Shown: positions 60,790-64,000 of the stretch, piece by piece
Layout of the letters: every line of letters starts with the position of its first letter
Numbering within the stretch: position 1 is the stretch's first letter
Source: Paragonimus skrjabini miyazakii
Lineage: Eukaryota > Platyhelminthes > Trematoda > Plagiorchiida > Troglotrematidae
NCBI GenBank assembly: GCA_014338405.1
Contig: JTDE01000264.1
Location: 125,257-189,256, forward strand
Direction: 5' to 3'
Length of the DNA: 64,000 nt
Made by a program: the position numbers and the translations under genes
The notes under the pieces: model-generated
Seen by the model: only the letters and a program-made list of their open reading frames with translations
Databases searched by the model: none
What the model was told of the DNA's origin: nothing

Positions 60790-62640
60790 AGTAGCCACCG
60801 TCAACTGGACGAGCGTGTTGGCAGACTCAATGACAACCGGTGGATAAAGCAGGGCGAACTGATGCAAGGCTTCGCAGATCTTCGACAACATAAGGAGTTC
60901 TACGATTCACTCAAGGCGATCTTCTGTCCATCGGTCCAGTCCACTAAGGCAATGGTAGACGTGAACAACGGCTGTTCTTGCACCCAGCGAGATGACATTA
61001 TGAAAATCTGGTGCAAGTACTTTGGTAGCTTACTATATCATCCTGCTAACATTGATTGGGTAACCGTGAACAGCCTGCCGCAACAAGTAATCAAACCTCC
61101 ACTTGCTCTCATCCCGGATTTGCTAGAGTTACAGAGAGCGATTTGTCAGCTGCACAACGGGAAGGCTGCAAGTGAAGATGGACTGGCAAGTGGGCTCCGG
61201 AAGAATGGCTGACCAGCGCCAGAATGTGCACCGATCCAGCTGTTTCACTTCATCTGGAAATACGAGATGATGCCGCAATAATTCAAGGATGCCCTAATCG
61301 TACCCTTGTTCAAAGGTAATGGTAGTAAGCAATTCCCCAACTGATGTCGGGGCGTCAGTCTGCTGATCCGCGCAGGCAAGGTGCTTGCCAGAATCTTTCT
61401 GAACCGGCTGAATACAAAAGTCTTGGAGACAAACGTTCCTAAAGGGCAATGCAAATTCCGGGCGAGTCAGATTACGACCGACCTAGTGTTCGCTGCTCGA
61501 CAAGTTCAGGAGAAATGCCGTAAACAGAACCAGCTTCTGCATGCCCTGTTCATAGAATTCACAGAGGTTTTCGATTCCGTGAGCTGCAAAGCGTTGTGGA
61601 CGGTACTTGGTGAGTTTGGCTATCCAGGTAAGTTCGTCAGTTTGATTAGATTGTAGTATATGAGCTGGAGAGCGAACGTATAGTTGTGTGAATCGACTTG
61701 CGATGATTTTGACATTGTCACTAGTGTGAAGCAGGGTTGTGTGCTAGCGCCAGCCCTATTTACTTCATATTTGATTGCTTTGGTAACAGTTGCTTTTCAG
61801 GACCCTGAGGAGAACGGCGTTGAGGTACAGTACCGGACGGATGGACGCCTGTTGAACATCCCACGTTTCAGCGCCCAAACTCGGTTACATACCTCAACGA
61901 TGCGCATGTTGGCACACAGTGAAGAAAAATTGTCACGCTTGGTGACGGTCTTCGCGTTCACGGCATTCAAGTTCAAAGTGGACATCAACACAGGCAAGAT
62001 ATTTAATTCCTTTCAGCCTTCTCCGGGTGAAGGTGCTGTCTGTACACCTTCACCCCAAATTCGCAACAATGGAGACGTTGTCGATAGCTGCGCGAACTTT
62101 CGCTACTTCGTAGCAATTTGTCTACCAATTTGTTCGTGGACCGCGGGTTGGGAGCTCGTGTGGCAAAAGCTAACACTGCTTTTGGACGTCTTGAAAGATG
62201 TGTCTGGAAGAATCACAGCCTGAAGCCGAGCACTAAGCTGTTTGTTTACCCCTCAATGGTGCTGTCTATATTGCTGTACGGCAGTGAAACGTGCGGAATG
62301 TGCGTTATCTGAGCCATTTTCATTTGCATTGTCTAAGACGCATCTTGGGTATTCGGTGGTCGGATATGGTTCTGAAAACTGAGGTACTGCGGCGAGCGGA
62401 CATGAACGGGATGGAAGCCTTGCTGATGTTGAATCAGCTTCGTTGGCTGGGTCACGTCCGTCGGATGGGCGATGACCGTATCCCGAAGCAGGTGCTGTAT
62501 GGACAACTGAGATCAGGTAAGCGAAGTCCTGGTGGCCCAAAGCTGAGATTCCAGGATGCTGTACAGGTAAGTCTTTCACGTTGTAAAATTGATTTTAGAT
62601 GTTGGGAAGAATTAGCGTTGAACCGGACTGCTTGAAGGAA
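60790..62640 (+). pseudogene. Reverse transcriptase remnant of the LINE
   Basis: Pieces in RT order are the linker (LQGFADLRQHKEFYDSLKAIF, about 60860-60922), the fingers (LQRAICQLHNGKAASEDGLASG), ALIVPLFKGNGSKQ, GKVLARIFLNRLN, then motif A, motif B (QGCVLAP) and the thumb (ARVAKANTAFGRLERCVWKNHSL). The tail ends near 62635. Frames switch near 61212-61380, 61656, 62100 and 62290. Loss of the motif A Asp and of the DD box means no polymerase activity is expected. Confidence 0.8.
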
Positions 62641-62754
62641 TACAATTCAGACGGGCGTCCGCGAGTTCAACGAGCAGCGATTGCGCGGCCGAGAACGAAA
62701 GCGCGAGGTACGCAAGGGAACCATCGGTGTCATAGGTCGTGGTGACATGACTAT

Positions 62755-62860
62755 ATGGCGTTGCGATGTGTGCGGCCGCGAATGCGCTGGCCGTTTGGGA
62801 TTAGTAGGTCACCAACATACTCATAATGCACCGTCGGCGAAGAGACAACGAGTACGTTAG
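62755..62860 (+). pseudogene. C-terminal C2H2 zinc finger of the LINE
   Basis: The readable frame gives C-x2-C-x12-H-x3-H (CDVCG...GHQHTH) followed by a basic tail KRQRVR and a TAG stop at 62858-62860. A single C2H2 finger closing the ORF is typical of this RTE-like subgroup and likely binds nucleic acid. It is unusually well kept compared with the RT core. Confidence 0.7.
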
Positions 62861-62880
62861 GCTCAGGTAGGTCATATCAG

Positions 62881-63480
62881 CATAACCATTCTACTTTTGT
62901 TAATCATTGCATCGACCAACACCATGGTCGTTTGGCAACTACTCCGCTCCTATTTCCAGAAACTTGGGTGTCTGCAGTCTTCTACCCATTCTTTTCTCGA
63001 GCTTTGTTGGTGTATGGAATGATGTATCGTTTGCCTGATCTTTTCTTAGTTCCACTTTGGATTTAGTTTTTCAGCTTTATTCTCTGTAGAATGCGCCAAC
63101 ATGCACTATTTTCTGAAATATTTCTTGTATTACATTTCACACATCTTTCTTCTTAGTATAGATCTTGTCATTGCAGTCTCTCTCACTGTTTGTTTTCCGA
63201 GAGATAAGGGTTTCCTTTTCGTGCTAGCCATTCAATTGGCTAACCAGCATTGGCCGGCTGGATCCAAAGACCTCACTCTCACACTTACTGGTCTTATTCC
63301 TTCGGGGTTACACCAGATACGTGGTGTGTGAGTGGAACCACAAGTGGTTCAGCGCAAGCCACTTGGGGTGATGGTTTAAAGCGCAAGCATCTTTTGGCTT
63401 CCGTCAATATGGCAGGCTAATCCGTTGCGGATTCCCTCTACCAGTTAAACTAATCTATTTTGAAAATGTAAAGTTAACAA
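62881..63480 (+). other. Possible LINE 3' UTR, no genes
   Basis: No coding signal. A GC-richer block at 63180-63440 may be the LINE 3' UTR or a separate insertion. I found no poly(A) or simple-repeat tail to mark the end. Confidence 0.3.
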
Positions 63481-64000
63481 ATTTTTAGTCAAATATAAAC
63501 AATAGCAAACTCCCGTCGCGCAGGGTGATGTAAAGCATATTTGTCTATTTCTACATGACGATAAATTATTAGACTCCAAAAATACCACTATCAAGATGTG
63601 CGGAAACTCTCAGCTTGACATTATAGTAGATGTTATAGATAACCTGGTTAACAGATCTCTAAAAACTTGATGTCGACTTGTGGCTGTACCATTTAGTAAA
63701 CTATGTTCTAGTCAACTGTTTGGGTGTGTCGCCGTAAGTGAAAGTGTTTACACTGTACTTGGGAAACCTTGATATCAACCGTCAATAACAGGACTGCTAG
63801 TAAAACCCCACGCGCACACACAAACACACACAGATGTACGTAATACGTGGAGTAGTTATAAATAGGACAAAAACCGACTTAGCCAGGATAGCATGATTTA
63901 TGTGGTAACGATGTTACTTTACGATGCATCTGTTACTATTAATGCAAATAAACTTCCGGTAGTGGACTTCGTCACAGTTTTTATGACTGAATTGCTATAT
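63481..64000. other. No gene seen
   Basis: AT-rich end of the window with a short CA/CG-rich tract near 63808-63831. Confidence 0.55.

Larger units (their letters stand above)
59450..62880 (+). mobile_element. RTE-like non-LTR retrotransposon (LINE), near full-length but inactive
   Basis: Frame-shifted coding sequence runs through an AP-endonuclease, reverse transcriptase, RT C-terminal region and a terminal zinc finger. Endonuclease: CVGTWTVCTLL and VVALSEKRLAD near 59675-59825, then LGDLNTRF near 60128, the GD.N motif. Reverse transcriptase: FIEFTEVFDSV near 61550-61580, and VKQGCVLAPALF near 61727-61765. RT tail: LLYGSETC, HCLRRILGIRW and RWLGHVRRMGDDR near 62260-62475. Finger: CDVCGRECAGRLGLVGHQHTH, with stop TAG 62858-62860. 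Motif A has Glu where Asp is catalytic, and the YADD region is replaced by LAHS. Stops and frame changes occur throughout (for example TAG near 59823). It is dead, though older family members could have mobilised SINEs. Confidence 0.85.

Noticed and set aside
1..64000. CRISPR arrays, bacterial operons, rRNA genes or a spliced-leader cluster
   Set aside because: No regularly spaced repeats, no rRNA-like conserved blocks and no bacterial gene structure. I saw no spliced-leader-like unit. The window is eukaryotic.

Overview
The window looks like nuclear DNA of a digenean trematode (fluke). It holds three intron-containing globin genes whose deduced proteins carry tyrosine at both B10 and distal E7, the heme-pocket signature known from fluke hemoglobins. 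Around them is a large, gene-poor, AT-rich background with decayed non-LTR retrotransposons, Penelope-like elements (PLEs) and tRNA-derived SINEs. I cannot name the species. One 100-N assembly gap lies at 8940-9039.

Genes. Globin 1 (5744-6418, +) and globin 2 (22224-22924, +) are tandem paralogs, 149 residues each and about 73% identical by hand count. Globin 3 (26988-28406, -) is a divergent 146-residue paralog facing globin 2. All three have three exons with introns at B12.2 and G7.0, the ancestral globin positions. All three have a TATA box about 55-75 bp upstream of the ATG. Together they form a small oxygen-binding globin cluster. No other complete protein gene could be supported. A weak candidate terminal exon lies at 58032-58203 (-), with an AATAAA about 100 nt beyond its stop.

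Mobile DNA. At 59450-62880 (+) there is a near full-length but dead RTE-like LINE (AP-endonuclease, reverse transcriptase, C-terminal C2H2 finger). LINE 3' fragments lie at 10261-11410 (-) and 51005-51800 (-). PLE fragments, including two GIY-YIG endonuclease tails, lie at about 13230-13560 (-), 37111-37500 (-), 39964-40407 (+), 43960-44180 (+, tentative) and 53040-54235 (+). A second family of non-coding repeats recurs at 14.4, 15.6, 33.4 and 46.9 kb.

Most interesting item. A tRNA-derived SINE family recurs through the window: good copies near 1.4, 29.8, 32.2, 34.8 and 58.6 kb, with weaker ones near 31.6 and 46.7 kb. The 32.2 kb copy (minus strand, 32197-32255) folds by eye into an apparently intact minimal type I hammerhead ribozyme. 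It has CUGAUGA, a 4-bp stem II, GAAA, a loopless 3+3 stem III, a GUC cleavage triplet and a perfect 6-bp stem I. The other copies show the same cassette decaying. Hammerheads in SINE-like repeats are known from schistosomes, so this is probably a relative of that system, sitting about 4 kb upstream of globin 3.
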